From: Calothrix sp. PCC 7716
GTDB taxonomy: Bacteria; Cyanobacteriota; Cyanobacteriia; Cyanobacteriales; Nostocaceae
DNA length: 64,000 bases
Assembly (NCBI RefSeq): GCF_019977735.1
Contig: NZ_AP025018.1
Coordinates: 11,040,580-11,104,579, forward strand
Direction of reading: 5' to 3'
The position numbers and the translations under genes are program-made. How positions within the stretch are numbered: position 1 is the stretch's first letter; every line of letters begins with the position of its first letter. The notes beneath the pieces are model-generated. The model was not told the origin of the DNA. It saw only the letters and a program-made list of their open reading frames with translations, and made no database searches. Positions 45,501 through 54,530 of this stretch are shown in pieces.

Positions 45501-47210
45501 ATCACCACTACTTAAACGCAGTGCGTCTTCGAGTGATAAAGACATTTCCTCTTTTCGAGAAGCAAAAAAGTTTTGCGCTGTTTTTATATCATTTGGACGC
45601 AATTCTACCCATTCGCCGTTAATTTCCACCAATGGACTATTTAATGCCACTAGCTTATCGAATTCAGCTTTGGAAATAGTCTGACCACCAATTGCTAACT
45701 GCCATTCAAAATTTAATAATGATTTTAAGTTTAGGCGCCCTGGCTGTTGAAGTGTTTGGGCGGTTATTTTTAATCCTAAACGGTTTGCCCACCCTTCGCG
45801 GTTTGCCAAACTCGGTGGTAGTATTACTCCTAAACCGCTATCTTCAAAACGCCAAGCTACAGCTTTGATAAACTCATACGCTTGCATCGGGGTAAGAGGG
45901 CAACTGGTGGGCGCCTCGTTATCAAGATTTTCGGCAAGATGTGGATATAACCGCGAAGCTAATCCTAAACCGCGTAAAAATGTTTCTTGTGGCTGTTCAA
46001 TATTACGATTTTGATATGTAAAGCTTTCAACTGGATGTTGCCAAACTGTTGCTGCGTCAATTAAAAACTCAGTATCATCGGTTGCTTGCAAAAAATACGC
46101 TAAACTCCACTCTGTTTCACCAGGTTCAGGAGAACGCAGTTCAAAACATGTCCGAAATAGCGTTTTGCCAGCTAACTGATATTCTAAGGGCATTTTCCAA
46201 GCTTTGAGTGCAGCTTGTACACGCTCCATTTCTGAGGCAGTTGCACTATTTTGATTTGATGAAGCAAAAGGTGTTAATCCTTGTAACCATTGCCGTACTG
46301 GTAGAGGTAAACCTGCTATTAAACGAGCTTCTGCTGCACCCAAAGGACTTACCATCCCTCGGACTTGGGTATCAATAATCGTATTTAGGAAATCAAGTAA
46401 TATTTTTTGCGGTTCAATAGGAAGAAGTGTAAAGTGCTGAGTGCTGAGTGCTGAGTTAGGAGAAGACTCAGCACTCAGCACTTTTAACTCAGCACTATCT
46501 TGGTATGTTCGACATGCGAGAGGCATTTGTTGCGAAAATTTTTCTAATCGCGATGTATCAATTGCGCTATCTAAAAGCGCTTGCCACTTAGCAACGAAAG
46601 AACCGTCAGATTTTTCTAGGCTTGGTAAGAATTTACACCGTGATATTAAATCTAAACTCCAACGTGCGATTTGTGACCAAAAGCGTAAATCTCCTCCTAA
46701 GTAGTAACTTTTTAGAGAGGCGCCTGTTTCAATATGTAAAGGTAGAGATGCCAGAAATTTGATAGTATCTGCTGGTTCTAGACAAAATCCTTCTATTCGC
46801 CAAGGTTGTAATTGTACTGTTTGGGTGTCAAGGGTATCAGCTATTGTTCCGGAATGTAGTACTGATAGTTCAAATGTCTGTTTATTTGAGCCTTCTGTTA
46901 TATGAGTTGGTAAGGCAATGATTTCTTCGCTACTGGGTAAGCTTATTTTGACTGTCGCTGTTGCTTTACTTCGTAAGCGCGCTGAAGTTTTGTTTTGCTC
47001 AATATTTACTGGGTATAATGATTTTGGCAGTGTCACTCCAAGAGTTTGCATCCATTTCAATAACTCGGATGGCGCCATCAAGAGCGGATTTAATAATATA
47101 TCATCTCCTACTTGAGTAGATATTGATTCTTGGACTCGCCAAGTTTCACCCCAAATAAATAAACAACTATTTTCACTTTTATATACCCAAGTTCCGTGTA
47201 ATATTGCCAT
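42534..47210 (-). CDS. SNF2-family DEAD/DEAH helicase containing an intein
   Basis: 1558-residue precursor. Without the intein it is 1091 residues, the length of cyanobacterial SNF2 proteins. The N-terminal SNF2-associated region (1-600) is followed by the ATPase core: Walker A DDMGLGK-T split by the intein, LVCPTSVLGNW, LDEAQNIKN (Walker B), LTGTPVENRLQELWSI, and the helicase C domain (FLYGSTSKKQREEMIDRF, LKAGGVGLNLT, ATDRVFRIGQ). It remodels DNA-protein complexes and probably works with the SWIM protein downstream. Residues about 239-260 are encoded by an in-frame AGTGCTG heptamer hairpin. Activity requires splicing, since the P-loop Thr follows the intein. Confidence 0.95.
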   Translation of the reverse strand: MAILHGTWVYKSENSCLFIWGETWRVQESISTQVGDDILLNPLLMAPSELLKWMQTLGVTLPKSLYPVNIEQNKTSARLRSKATATVKISLPSSEEIIALPTHITEGSNKQTFELSVLHSGTIADTLDTQTVQLQPWRIEGFCLEPADTIKFLASLPLHIETGASLKSYYLGGDLRFWSQIARWSLDLISRCKFLPSLEKSDGSFVAKWQALLDSAIDTSRLEKFSQQMPLACRTYQDSAELKVLSAESSPNSALSTQHFTLLPIEPQKILLDFLNTIIDTQVRGMVSPLGAAEARLIAGLPLPVRQWLQGLTPFASSNQNSATASEMERVQAALKAWKMPLEYQLAGKTLFRTCFELRSPEPGETEWSLAYFLQATDDTEFLIDAATVWQHPVESFTYQNRNIEQPQETFLRGLGLASRLYPHLAENLDNEAPTSCPLTPMQAYEFIKAVAWRFEDSGLGVILPPSLANREGWANRLGLKITAQTLQQPGRLNLKSLLNFEWQLAIGGQTISKAEFDKLVALNSPLVEINGEWVELRPNDIKTAQNFFASRKEEMSLSLEDALRLSSGDTQTIEKLPVVSFEASGALQELVTALTNNKAIATLPTPKDFKGELRPYQERGVAWLAFLERWGLGACLADDMGLGKCVKNDTLMYVNGKITTAEEIWNSYAGETAFDGEGFWASPTDDLLVNSIDDTSKIVQAPVARLYRQKVREQLRKVTLEDGSHITITRQHKLLTNKGWTNELRVGDYVCVPAKLLWQGESIDPDLVKFIAWQISEGDENKKEAKLRVSQKDVTILEDLQLTLFRLSQKYSIKINHPSILLDKRNGVSYLSLCSCSYQRFLENKGYQWGNLSAEKIIPSFIMQADLSNVRIFLRNYFDAEGSVIYSMRSIEISSASQMIIQQLSTLLRRFGIWMRIAPKQKCATNGSGIYRTYYIGTIGGNSARRFLEEIGFGIAEKQQKLEKICQVVSNTNVEGIPASDIVAEVIKTTGLPLRHFGMYTTVYTNGTQQFSRESLQQVVVGLDKVISGEALQEYRQLKTSKWTNKTLEAYSSLNLEYLTVTQQSLQHLLNQEVFYCKIESIEDIDYEGWVYDFEVSKYHNFVANNIICHNTVQFIALLLHFKEQQILEKPTLLVCPTSVLGNWEREFKKFAPTLKVLQYHGDKRPKGKQFETAVKKHDVLITSYSLVHRDLKLLQTVEWQTIVLDEAQNIKNSDAKQSQAVRQLETTFRIALTGTPVENRLQELWSILDFLNPGYLGNKQFFQRRFAAPVEKYGDTSSLGQLRSLVQPFLLRRLKTDREIIQDLPEKQEMTVFCGLSSEQAKLYQQVVEESLAEIDEAEGVQRRGMILALLVKLKQVCNHPAQYLKQDSINTKDSGKLQRLDEMLDVALAEGDRALIFTQFAEWGKLLQPHLEKGLGREIFFLYGSTSKKQREEMIDRFQHDPQGPPVMILSLKAGGVGLNLTRANHVFHFDRWWNPAVENQATDRVFRIGQTRNVQVHKFVCTGTLEEKIHDMIESKKQLAEQVVGAGEQWLTELDTNQLRDLLLLDRGAVIDDE
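43875..45275 (-). other. Intein with LAGLIDADG homing endonuclease in the SNF2 P-loop
   Basis: 467 residues (646-1112 of the precursor). It starts with Cys1 after GLGK (CVKNDTLMYVNGK, block A). Block B is SHITITRQHKLLTN, with the usual TxxH. The end is EGWVYDFEVSKYHNFVANNIICHN followed by Thr (blocks F and G, His-Asn, +1 Thr). The middle carries endonuclease-like motifs FIAWQISEGDE and IFLRNYFDAEGSV. Insertion between Lys and Thr of the Walker A motif is a known hot spot. All splicing residues are present, so it should be active in splicing. Confidence 0.95.
46432..46496. repeat. AGTGCTG / CAGCACT inverted heptamer arrays inside the helicase gene
   Basis: Three AGTGCTG units, a TTAGGAG unit, then CAGCACT units, all translated in frame (LKVLSAESSPNSALSTQHF). 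The arms are complementary. It is the same element otherwise found only between genes. Confidence 0.88.
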
Positions 47211-47650
47211 CTGCCAGACACTAATAATTACTAAATAATATTTGGTTCACTGCGCGACGTAGATTTTTAATTATAGCTTGTGATCAATTAAGAGTAGCGC
47301 TTGTGTTAAAACGATAGCTCGTGGCTCTTTGTAGGGTTAGTAGCCAATATTTTATGACTCGGCTGCCAGTTTTAAGTACAAGCGCATTTGTTGTACTACT
47401 TTGATTGTACAATGGGCGGGCTGGTTAAATATAGGCACCCAAAACCTTTGTGAGGTACAAAATAATTCTACATGTAAAGTAGAAGCAAAATTGGCTACAA
47501 TATGCTCAAACATTGAAAAAACTAACAAACGGCGGAAAAAATTATAGATATTTACTCAAAAGTCTTAACTATAATAACTACCAGCCATAGTACATAAATG
47601 TTAGGATTGCCTTACTAGAGAAAAGAGATCGTAGAAGGAAAAAAAACTGA
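47211..47650. other. Divergent promoter region of the helicase gene and pnp
   Basis: 440 bases without a gene or repeat that I recognise. AGAAGGA precedes the pnp ATG by ten bases. No convincing pnp leader hairpin was identified. Confidence 0.45.
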
Positions 47651-49801
47651 ATGGGAGAATTTGAGAAGTCAATATCCTTTGATGGACGGGATATTCGACT
47701 GAAGGTCGGCTTGCTTGCTCCCCAGGCTGGTGGGTCTGTTTTGCTACAATCTGGGGATACGGCGGTTCTAGTAACAGCGACGCGCTCGCAAGCCAGAGAA
47801 GGCATCGATTTTCTACCTTTGACCGTAGATTACGAAGAAAGACTGTATGCAGCAGGTAGAATTCCTGGAGGGATGTTACGGCGCGAAGGACGACCACCAG
47901 AAAGAGCTATTCTGACAAGTCGTTTAATTGACCGTCCACTACGTCCTCTTTTTCCATCTTGGTTGCGCGATGACCTGCAAGTGGTAGCATTGACGCTCTC
48001 GATGGATGAATTAGTACCACCTGATGTATTGGCAGTTACAGGTGCCTCAATTGCAACGCTGTTAGCAAAAATTCCATTTAATGGCCCAATGGCAGCCGTG
48101 CGCGTCGGCTTGGTAGGTGATGATTTTATCATCAACCCTACTTATGCAGAAATTGAAGCTGGCGACCTTGATTTAGTTGTTGCAGGTTCGCCTGACGGTG
48201 TAATCATGGTGGAAGCTGGCGCCAATCAACTGCCCGAACGCGATATTATCGAGGCAATCGAATTTGGCTATGAAGCGGTGCAAGATTTAATTCAAGCACA
48301 GCGCGATTTATTAGCTGAATTAGGAATTGAAATAATTCAAGAAGAACCTCCATCCGTAGACCAAACGTTAGCGAACTTTATTCGCGAACGTGCTACGGAT
48401 GACATCAAAAAAATCTTGGCACAGTTTGAATTTACTAAAACTGAACGCGATGCTGCTTTAGATGAAGTCAAGGATGCCATCAAACATGCTATAGAGGAAA
48501 TGTCGGAAGAAGACCCGATACGTTTAGCTGCTGTTGCAGATGGTAAAGCGCTTGGTAATACTTTTAAAGAAATTACCAAACACTTTATGCGGCTTCAAAT
48601 TATTGAAGATAATGTTCGTGTGGATGGTCGTAAACTCGACGAAGTACGTCCTGTTTCCTGTCAAACTAGCATTATTCCCAAGCGCGTTCATGGTACTGGT
48701 TTATTCAACCGTGGACTAACCCAAGTTTTGTCTGCATGTACTCTTGGTACTCCTGGTGATGCTCAAAATTTGAACGATGATTTGCAGGTAGACCAAGAAA
48801 AACGCTACATGCATCATTATAATTTCCCTCCTTTCTCTGTTGGAGAAACCAAACCCATGAGGGCGCCAGGTCGGCGGGAAATTGGGCATGGTGCTTTAGC
48901 AGAAAGAGCCATGTTACCTGTACTACCACCTAAAAACGAATTTCCTTATGTTATTCGTGTGGTTTCTGAGGTTTTATCTTCTAACGGTTCTACCTCAATG
49001 GGTTCGGTATGCGGTTCTACCTTAGCCTTAATGGATGCAGGTGTACCAATTACTAAACCTGTTAGCGGCGCCGCGATGGGTTTAATTAAAGAAGGATCGG
49101 AGGTACGTGTACTTACTGACATTCAAGGGATAGAAGATTTCTTGGGTGACATGGACTTTAAAGTCGCTGGTACCGACTCAGGAATTACTGCCCTGCAAAT
49201 GGACATGAAAATTTCTGGGTTATCGATGTCCGTAATTGCTCAAGCTATTCATCAAGCCAAAGACGCGCGCTTACATATTCTCGGTAAAATGTTGGCTGCT
49301 ATTGATAAGCCACGCACGGAGATGTCGCCGTTTGCCCCACGTCTACTTACCATTAAGATTGACCCAGACATGATTGGTCTGGTCATTGGACCCGGTGGTA
49401 AAACGATTAAAGGTATTACCGAAGAAACTGGCGCCAAAATCGATATCGAAGATGATGGTACCGTTACCATTTCCGCTATTGATGAAAATAAAGCCAAGAA
49501 AGCGCGCAATATTGTTCAAGGCATGACACGTAAACTCAATGAAGGTGATGTTTACGTAGGTCGTGTGACTCGAATTATACCAATTGGTGCGTTTGTGGAA
49601 TTTTTGCCCGGTAAAGAAGGCATGATTCACATTTCCCAGCTTGCTGATTATCGTGTTGGTAAAGTTGAGGATGAGGTAGCTGTTGGTGATGAGGTGATTA
49701 TTAAAGTACGCGAGATTGATAACAAAGGTAGAATCAATCTCACTCGCTTAGGTATTCATCCTGACCAAGCTGCTGCTGCACGCGAAGCTGCTACTAAGTA
49801 G
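47651..49801 (+). CDS. pnp: Polyribonucleotide nucleotidyltransferase (PNPase)
   Basis: 716 residues: two RNase PH-like domains (about 1-210 and 310-540), a helical linker, a KH domain ([21 protein letters not shown] at about 563) and an S1 domain ([33 protein letters not shown]). It is a phosphorolytic 3'-5' exonuclease and polynucleotide polymerase, which in cyanobacteria also makes the poly(A)-rich tails. Full length, single gene. Confidence 0.98.
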   Translation: MGEFEKSISFDGRDIRLKVGLLAPQAGGSVLLQSGDTAVLVTATRSQAREGIDFLPLTVDYEERLYAAGRIPGGMLRREGRPPERAILTSRLIDRPLRPLFPSWLRDDLQVVALTLSMDELVPPDVLAVTGASIATLLAKIPFNGPMAAVRVGLVGDDFIINPTYAEIEAGDLDLVVAGSPDGVIMVEAGANQLPERDIIEAIEFGYEAVQDLIQAQRDLLAELGIEIIQEEPPSVDQTLANFIRERATDDIKKILAQFEFTKTERDAALDEVKDAIKHAIEEMSEEDPIRLAAVADGKALGNTFKEITKHFMRLQIIEDNVRVDGRKLDEVRPVSCQTSIIPKRVHGTGLFNRGLTQVLSACTLGTPGDAQNLNDDLQVDQEKRYMHHYNFPPFSVGETKPMRAPGRREIGHGALAERAMLPVLPPKNEFPYVIRVVSEVLSSNGSTSMGSVCGSTLALMDAGVPITKPVSGAAMGLIKEGSEVRVLTDIQGIEDFLGDMDFKVAGTDSGITALQMDMKISGLSMSVIAQAIHQAKDARLHILGKMLAAIDKPRTEMSPFAPRLLTIKIDPDMIGLVIGPGGKTIKGITEETGAKIDIEDDGTVTISAIDENKAKKARNIVQGMTRKLNEGDVYVGRVTRIIPIGAFVEFLPGKEGMIHISQLADYRVGKVEDEVAVGDEVIIKVREIDNKGRINLTRLGIHPDQAAAAREAATK

Positions 49802-49814
49802 ATGCAGATAATGT

Positions 49815-49875
49815 AAGGGCGGGTTTACTATACTAGTAGTGTAGCTGTAGGATATCTGTTAACCCGCTCTTACAG
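49815..49875. repeat. Imperfect palindrome after pnp
   Basis: TAAGGGCGGGTTTAC and GTTAACCCGCTCTTAC bracket about 30 bases. Related to 42413-42480. It may act as a terminator between convergent pnp and prsW-like genes. Confidence 0.6.
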
Positions 49876-49896
49876 TAGGGCTATAGTAGGGGTGAG

Positions 49897-51432
49897 CTAA
49901 AATCCTTCCAGTTCAGCTTTCTCCATTTCTGAAACTATTTGTTGACTGCGATTTAAGTATGTAACAAATAGTAAAATGGAGAAGCCAAGAATACCAAAAC
50001 CAATTAGTCCGCTAGAAAAAGTATTGTAACTTCCATGTAACACAGCAGAAATAGTTAGACCGATAAACAATATTGAACCTTTTCGGGACGGGTTAATTGC
50101 TGCTAAACCAATAAAATATCCAAATATACCTGCCCAGATAGCATGATATAAAGGTAAAGATACGAATCTAATTGTATTTATTAGTACATAAAAACCAAAA
50201 TCGCTTTGCCCAGTTGCAAGGCTAATTGCGTATTTATAAGAATATTGAACACCTTCTGCAACGGCAAATCCTAAACCTGACATTGCCCCGTAAAATGCGG
50301 AAGTAAACGGGTCTTGTAATTTACCCGGGCGTAGTAAAAATAAGTAAACAGGTAAAGCTTTACACGCTTCTTCTAAAACACCAACTCCCAAAACAAAACC
50401 AATTAGTTGGGGTATGAGTGCTTCTTGGTCGATGGCACTGTAAAGAAATGTAAATGGGGGTACTCTTTGGAAAAATAAGAGTATTGGAATACCGATAAAC
50501 GCTGTAAATAAGCTACATTTCAGCGTATTTCCCCAGGAGAATGCTGCTGGCTTGAGCAAATCATACAGCACTACTCCCCAAATAGATGAATAATAAATAC
50601 CTAATATAAAAGCTATTGAACCAAGACCGGATGTTCTAGCGATTAAACTTATCCCTAAAGGAAATAAACCAAAAAATAAAAGTAGTCTAACTGTATTACT
50701 ATTATATAACTTACCGCTAAGAACATCTTTGAATGGTACTACCGAGTCAAACTTGAACGTTCGCAACATTGCTAAAAATTCTGGATTTGCTGGCGCCTTT
50801 AAAGTTGGTACTATCGGTGTTAGCTTACCTTCACCCACATTAAACTCTTGAAACCAAGCAGGTATTTCTTGCTGTAGTTCTCTACCGTAAACTTTGATTG
50901 TTTTAATTGATTGAATTTTTAATCGTACTAATTCTTTACGAAGAATAGCTGTTGATAACGATTGATTTGGAGTCTGAGATGATTCTAATAATATTTGTAA
51001 ACAATTATCTTTAATAGTAATTATTGCAATTTTAATATTTTGTTTATCAAAAGCAGTATTTAAAATTTTTGCTATTGCTTCAACGTTTCCAGAACTTGCA
51101 AGCTGCTTAAGTTCTTGTTCTTGTTGAGACGCATTTAAATTATCTAAACTAAATTCAGCATTCCAACAAGGTTGATTTTCATTTCCTTGCCATGCGTAAA
51201 CTTTGACTGTTTTGATAACGTTGGCGCCTAATTTTGTCATTCCATGACGGATAAATGCAACCGAACTTGTTTGGTCGGGTGGTTGATTTGATTTCAGCCA
51301 AACTTGTAAGCAATTATCTTGAAGAAGCGCTTCTACACTAATGCCATGAGCTTGGAAAGAACGATTCAACAGTGACGTTATTGCCTTGGGGTCACCTTTT
51401 TTTGCTTGTTCGATTATGTTTGGCGGTGTCAT
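49897..51432 (-). CDS. PrsW-family intramembrane metalloprotease with duplicated N-terminal domain
   Basis: 511 residues. Two related soluble units of about 95 residues (5-95 and 108-200) share the pattern of NCLQVWLKSNQPPDQ and NCLQILLESSQTPNQ, and IKTVKVYAW and IKTIKVYGR. The rest has about eight membrane segments with GVLEEACKALPVYLF (the EExxK site). In other bacteria PrsW cleaves anti-sigma factors. The soluble repeats may be sensors; this is inference. Confidence 0.85.
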   Translation of the reverse strand: MTPPNIIEQAKKGDPKAITSLLNRSFQAHGISVEALLQDNCLQVWLKSNQPPDQTSSVAFIRHGMTKLGANVIKTVKVYAWQGNENQPCWNAEFSLDNLNASQQEQELKQLASSGNVEAIAKILNTAFDKQNIKIAIITIKDNCLQILLESSQTPNQSLSTAILRKELVRLKIQSIKTIKVYGRELQQEIPAWFQEFNVGEGKLTPIVPTLKAPANPEFLAMLRTFKFDSVVPFKDVLSGKLYNSNTVRLLLFFGLFPLGISLIARTSGLGSIAFILGIYYSSIWGVVLYDLLKPAAFSWGNTLKCSLFTAFIGIPILLFFQRVPPFTFLYSAIDQEALIPQLIGFVLGVGVLEEACKALPVYLFLLRPGKLQDPFTSAFYGAMSGLGFAVAEGVQYSYKYAISLATGQSDFGFYVLINTIRFVSLPLYHAIWAGIFGYFIGLAAINPSRKGSILFIGLTISAVLHGSYNTFSSGLIGFGILGFSILLFVTYLNRSQQIVSEMEKAELEGF

Positions 51433-51727
51433 AGCATATTACATTAAGGAGAATTAGAAGCGAGCTTACTACTCCCAAAATGGCTTTGCTATGTATTTTT
51501 CTACAACCGCAAAAATACGCAACTACTTAAAGGCATTTTTGCTTGATCTATATCATGAGTATTATCTCTAAATGCCAGTTTTATTTATATTTATTTTATA
51601 AATTTATGACAAACGACTTAGGTACTGTACAAGTCAAATCACAATATTTGATGTAAGTTAGTTAAATGTACAGCGATGTACGGTCATAATTACGTAACTA
51701 AGTAAAAGAATCTAATTAATTAATGCT

Positions 51728-51991
51728 GTGAGTGCCAAACGTCTACCTGAAACTACTGCCCATGTTAGGGTTATACGCCAGTCTTGGCAGCAAGGCTTAC
51801 TTGAAGGCGAAGTGCGCGCGGGCGAATTTGAGTGGCAGTTCCAATGGCATTTCCGCCAAGGGGAACTGACTGTTAAACCTTCTCAAGGTCGAGCATTAAT
51901 TAAGGAACCGCTTGGTCGCTTTTTGGAGCAAAAGGATTATCAACTTGAACCAGGAGGTGATTATGCGTTTACTATTCGCGCCGATTTATGA
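51728..51991 (+). CDS. DUF3146 family protein
   Basis: 87 residues (TTAHVRVIRQSWQQGLLEGEVRAGEFEWQFQWHFRQGELTVKPSQGRALIKEPLGRFL), a cyanobacterium-specific family of unknown function. GTG start at 51728; the nearby ATG 51723 is out of frame and stops at once. Heptamer repeats follow its stop codon. Confidence 0.83.
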   Translation: MSAKRLPETTAHVRVIRQSWQQGLLEGEVRAGEFEWQFQWHFRQGELTVKPSQGRALIKEPLGRFLEQKDYQLEPGGDYAFTIRADL

Positions 51992-51994
51992 AAA

Positions 51995-52090
51995 AGTGAT
52001 GAGTGCTGAGTGCTGAGTGCTGAGTACTTTTGTTCTAACTCTTCTACTCAGCACTCAGCACTTTCTACTCAGAACTATTTATTCAGCACT
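51995..52090. repeat. AGTGCTG / CAGCACT inverted heptamer arrays
   Basis: AGTGCTG units at 51995-52023 and CAGCACT units at about 52045-52090, complementary arms. They lie between the convergent DUF3146 and yqgF-like genes and could end both transcripts. Confidence 0.85.
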
Positions 52091-52505
52091 ATTTATGAGT
52101 TAGTCGGCTTAAATATCGTTCGATAAGCAAAATTGCTACGATATCGTCGATAGGTCGCGGAGGTTGACGCATACCTTGGGGTAAAAGTTTATTTAATCCT
52201 TGAGGTGGATACATTTGCCAGTAGCGGTCACGCGCTTCTAGGGTTGTATAACGTTCATCTACCAAAATAATATTTATTGTTTCCGTCAATTCGTCGTTTA
52301 ACTTTTTTTTCCATTGTTTGGCGGTGGTTTGGTCGCCCATTACTAGTAATGTTATGGGGTATTTTTGCCGCAGTTGGATGATTTCTACAATCGCAGAAGG
52401 CGCCGGAACAACTTCATGGTAGTATAACTGGCGGTCTAGTCCCATTACCGCTACACCACATTTATCTTTTCCAGGGTCAAAACCTAGAATCATTGGTTGT
52501 GTCAT
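52089..52505 (-). CDS. YqgF/RuvX-like RNase H-fold nuclease
   Basis: 138 residues. ILGFDPGKDKCGVAVMGLD has the first catalytic Asp, LLVMGDQTTAKQWKKKL the middle motif, ILVDERYTTLEARDRYW the Glu region, and PIDDIVAILLIERYL the last acidic pair. Family members process pre-16S rRNA ends or act as resolvase-like enzymes. The layout matches the cyanobacterial pre-16S nuclease type. It lies after the DUF3084 gene, separated by repeats. Confidence 0.83.
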   Translation of the reverse strand: MTQPMILGFDPGKDKCGVAVMGLDRQLYYHEVVPAPSAIVEIIQLRQKYPITLLVMGDQTTAKQWKKKLNDELTETINIILVDERYTTLEARDRYWQMYPPQGLNKLLPQGMRQPPRPIDDIVAILLIERYLSRLTHK

Positions 52506-52508
52506 AAC

Positions 52509-52592
52509 TTCAGAATACAGAATACAGAATACAGAATGGGAAATTAAGAATTTAGAATAAGAAATTAAGAATTGAGAATACAGAATCCAGAA
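52509..52592. repeat. AGAATAC heptamer-type repeats
   Basis: Three perfect ACAGAAT/AGAATAC units at 52511-52535, then degenerate ones up to about 52592. This is a fourth heptamer type in the window, between the yqgF-like and DUF3084 genes. Confidence 0.75.
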
Positions 52593-52647
52593 TTTTAACT
52601 TTGTCCCTTCTGACCCCTGCTCCTGCCCCTTAACTCCTGACTCATGA

Positions 52648-54138
52648 TTAAGTACTAAAAATAACTTGCCCGTTTTGAATTGCGATTAGCTTAACCCTTA
52701 AAGGTCCTGCTGTATAAGTATCTTCAGATGCAATCGCTCGAATTTCAACAGGTTGCTGGTACTGTCGTAGCTGTGCTAAGAAGCGCAAGAATGTACTATC
52801 AATTTGAATATCGTTTAAGATACCAGCATTCCGCGCCCGGAATTGCGAAGCGGAAATTAGCAAATCGAGTCTTTGGCGCATTTGATAAGATGTCATTGTA
52901 TTGGGATCAGCTGTTGTGGTTGCCAAAAGCTCTCCCCCTCGAAATACGATTTGATTTAAAGTCGCATCGGTGAAAAATTCAATTCGCCTTTCTCCTCGTA
53001 CATAGTTACCTGCCGAAAATACACGTACTACATATTCACGTCCATTTTCAATTTGCTTGCTCAATTGCTGTACTTGTTCTTTTGAGATTTGCAAAATACC
53101 GTCTGCTGGTGGATTTGTACCAGGTTCGGTCAGTTCTGAAACCGCGTTACGATTAGCTTCTTCTAAAAGTTGTCTTACAGCTTGCTTGGCTGCACTCGGT
53201 TGTTGCACGCTAACTACTGCTGATGCAATAACTTGACCGCGAACCAAAGCTAATTTACCCAAACGCAAGTCGCGGAATGATTGATAATACTTTTCTAGTC
53301 TTGCTACTTCTTGCTCTAAATCACTTTGCTGCGATTCAAGTTCTTTAAGACGCGATTCGCGTTGGGCAATAATTTGCTCGCGTGCGGTAATTTCAATGTT
53401 GCGCTTTTGAATTACGGTATCGAGGTTATTGATTTTGCGGTCACGTAACTCAATGGCATCTTTACGCTTGGCAAGTTCGCGGTCACGTCTACTAATAGCA
53501 TTTTTGGCTTCGTCGATTGCGGCTTTGGCATCGTTAAATAGTCTTTGGCTTTCTGCCTTTTGTAAGCTAATTTCTTGCTGAAGCTTTTTACGTTCGTCGT
53601 AGACACTTTGCAATTGTGATATCGCTTGTCGGTACTGCGCGACTACCTTAGTCAGACGGGTTTGTGTTTCTTGGAGTTGATTTTGAGTTTGTGCTTGGAC
53701 TGTAAGGGTTTTGTTAAGTTGGGTTTGTGTTTCTCTTTGTTTTTTGTTTGCCTGTTGCAGGTTCTGATTCGTCGCTTCTAAACGCTGTTGTGCTTGTGCT
53801 TGCTGCTGCTTTGCCTGACTCAGTTCGCTTGTGACTTGACTAATTTGAGTTTCGGCGCCTTTTAGCTGTTCACGTTTACGTCGTAAATCCCTCTGAATAT
53901 TCTCTAACTCAAATACTCCTTTTCGCAACCCATCATCGGCGAGAAATAATATCCCTAACGTTGAACCAGAAATGCCAATTCCCGTTAGTATTGTTACTAC
54001 TACCGCCGTATTTTTTGGACGTAGGTTAAATAGCGAGAGTCGTTTTTTACCAACTCGTGTACCAATTCGGTCACCAACGGTAGCAATAACGCCTCCCAAA
54101 ATTAAAATAGCTGTAATTAGGATGAACGCGGTGGTCAT
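52648..54138 (-). CDS. DUF3084 coiled-coil membrane protein
   Basis: 496 residues. Two N-terminal membrane segments (about 3-20 and 44-66) enclose the conserved VGDRIGTRVGKKRLSLFNLRPKNTA. A long coiled coil (about 75-290; many QAQTQNQLQETQ-like heptads) and a globular C-terminal DUF3084 domain follow. This is a conserved cyanobacterial protein of unknown function, probably anchored in the plasma membrane. Confidence 0.9.
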   Translation of the reverse strand: MTTAFILITAILILGGVIATVGDRIGTRVGKKRLSLFNLRPKNTAVVVTILTGIGISGSTLGILFLADDGLRKGVFELENIQRDLRRKREQLKGAETQISQVTSELSQAKQQQAQAQQRLEATNQNLQQANKKQRETQTQLNKTLTVQAQTQNQLQETQTRLTKVVAQYRQAISQLQSVYDERKKLQQEISLQKAESQRLFNDAKAAIDEAKNAISRRDRELAKRKDAIELRDRKINNLDTVIQKRNIEITAREQIIAQRESRLKELESQQSDLEQEVARLEKYYQSFRDLRLGKLALVRGQVIASAVVSVQQPSAAKQAVRQLLEEANRNAVSELTEPGTNPPADGILQISKEQVQQLSKQIENGREYVVRVFSAGNYVRGERRIEFFTDATLNQIVFRGGELLATTTADPNTMTSYQMRQRLDLLISASQFRARNAGILNDIQIDSTFLRFLAQLRQYQQPVEIRAIASEDTYTAGPLRVKLIAIQNGQVIFST

Positions 54139-54530
54139 ATAATGGCTACTGTAACCTCTTGGTGATAGGGAATACCACGAACAGCCTTGTTAAATATAAA
54201 ATTCAAGATACTTATATCCAAATATAATGTGTGAAAATTATCAGATCACCAAATCGCACGTGCGATTTGTAACAGAGCAAGCTAATTTAATTTTAGTAAG
54301 TTTCAACTTCGCGTTAAAAGCGGCTTACGCCGTTCCTCTAAAAATATTGGTCGCGCGAGTCCTGCCATTATTATTTTAGTCAGGATCCGCTTGGTAAGTG
54401 TAGGCGCGAGCAATAATAGAGTACGGCGTTCCGCACTTGGAGCTATTGGTATAGCAGTAGTACTAATTACACGTGTAGAGCAACCTTACTACATAAATTC
54501 TATGTCACCGAAATATTCCTCCACTAAGTT
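54139..54530. other. Gap between ntcA and DUF3084 genes with a 20-bp perfect palindrome
   Basis: 392 bases without a gene. A perfect 20-base palindrome with arms CAAATCGCAC and GTGCGATTTG lies at 54250-54269, 112 bp upstream of the DUF3084 start. A less regular GC-rich stretch with GTACGGCG boxes lies at 54310-54440. Confidence 0.55.
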
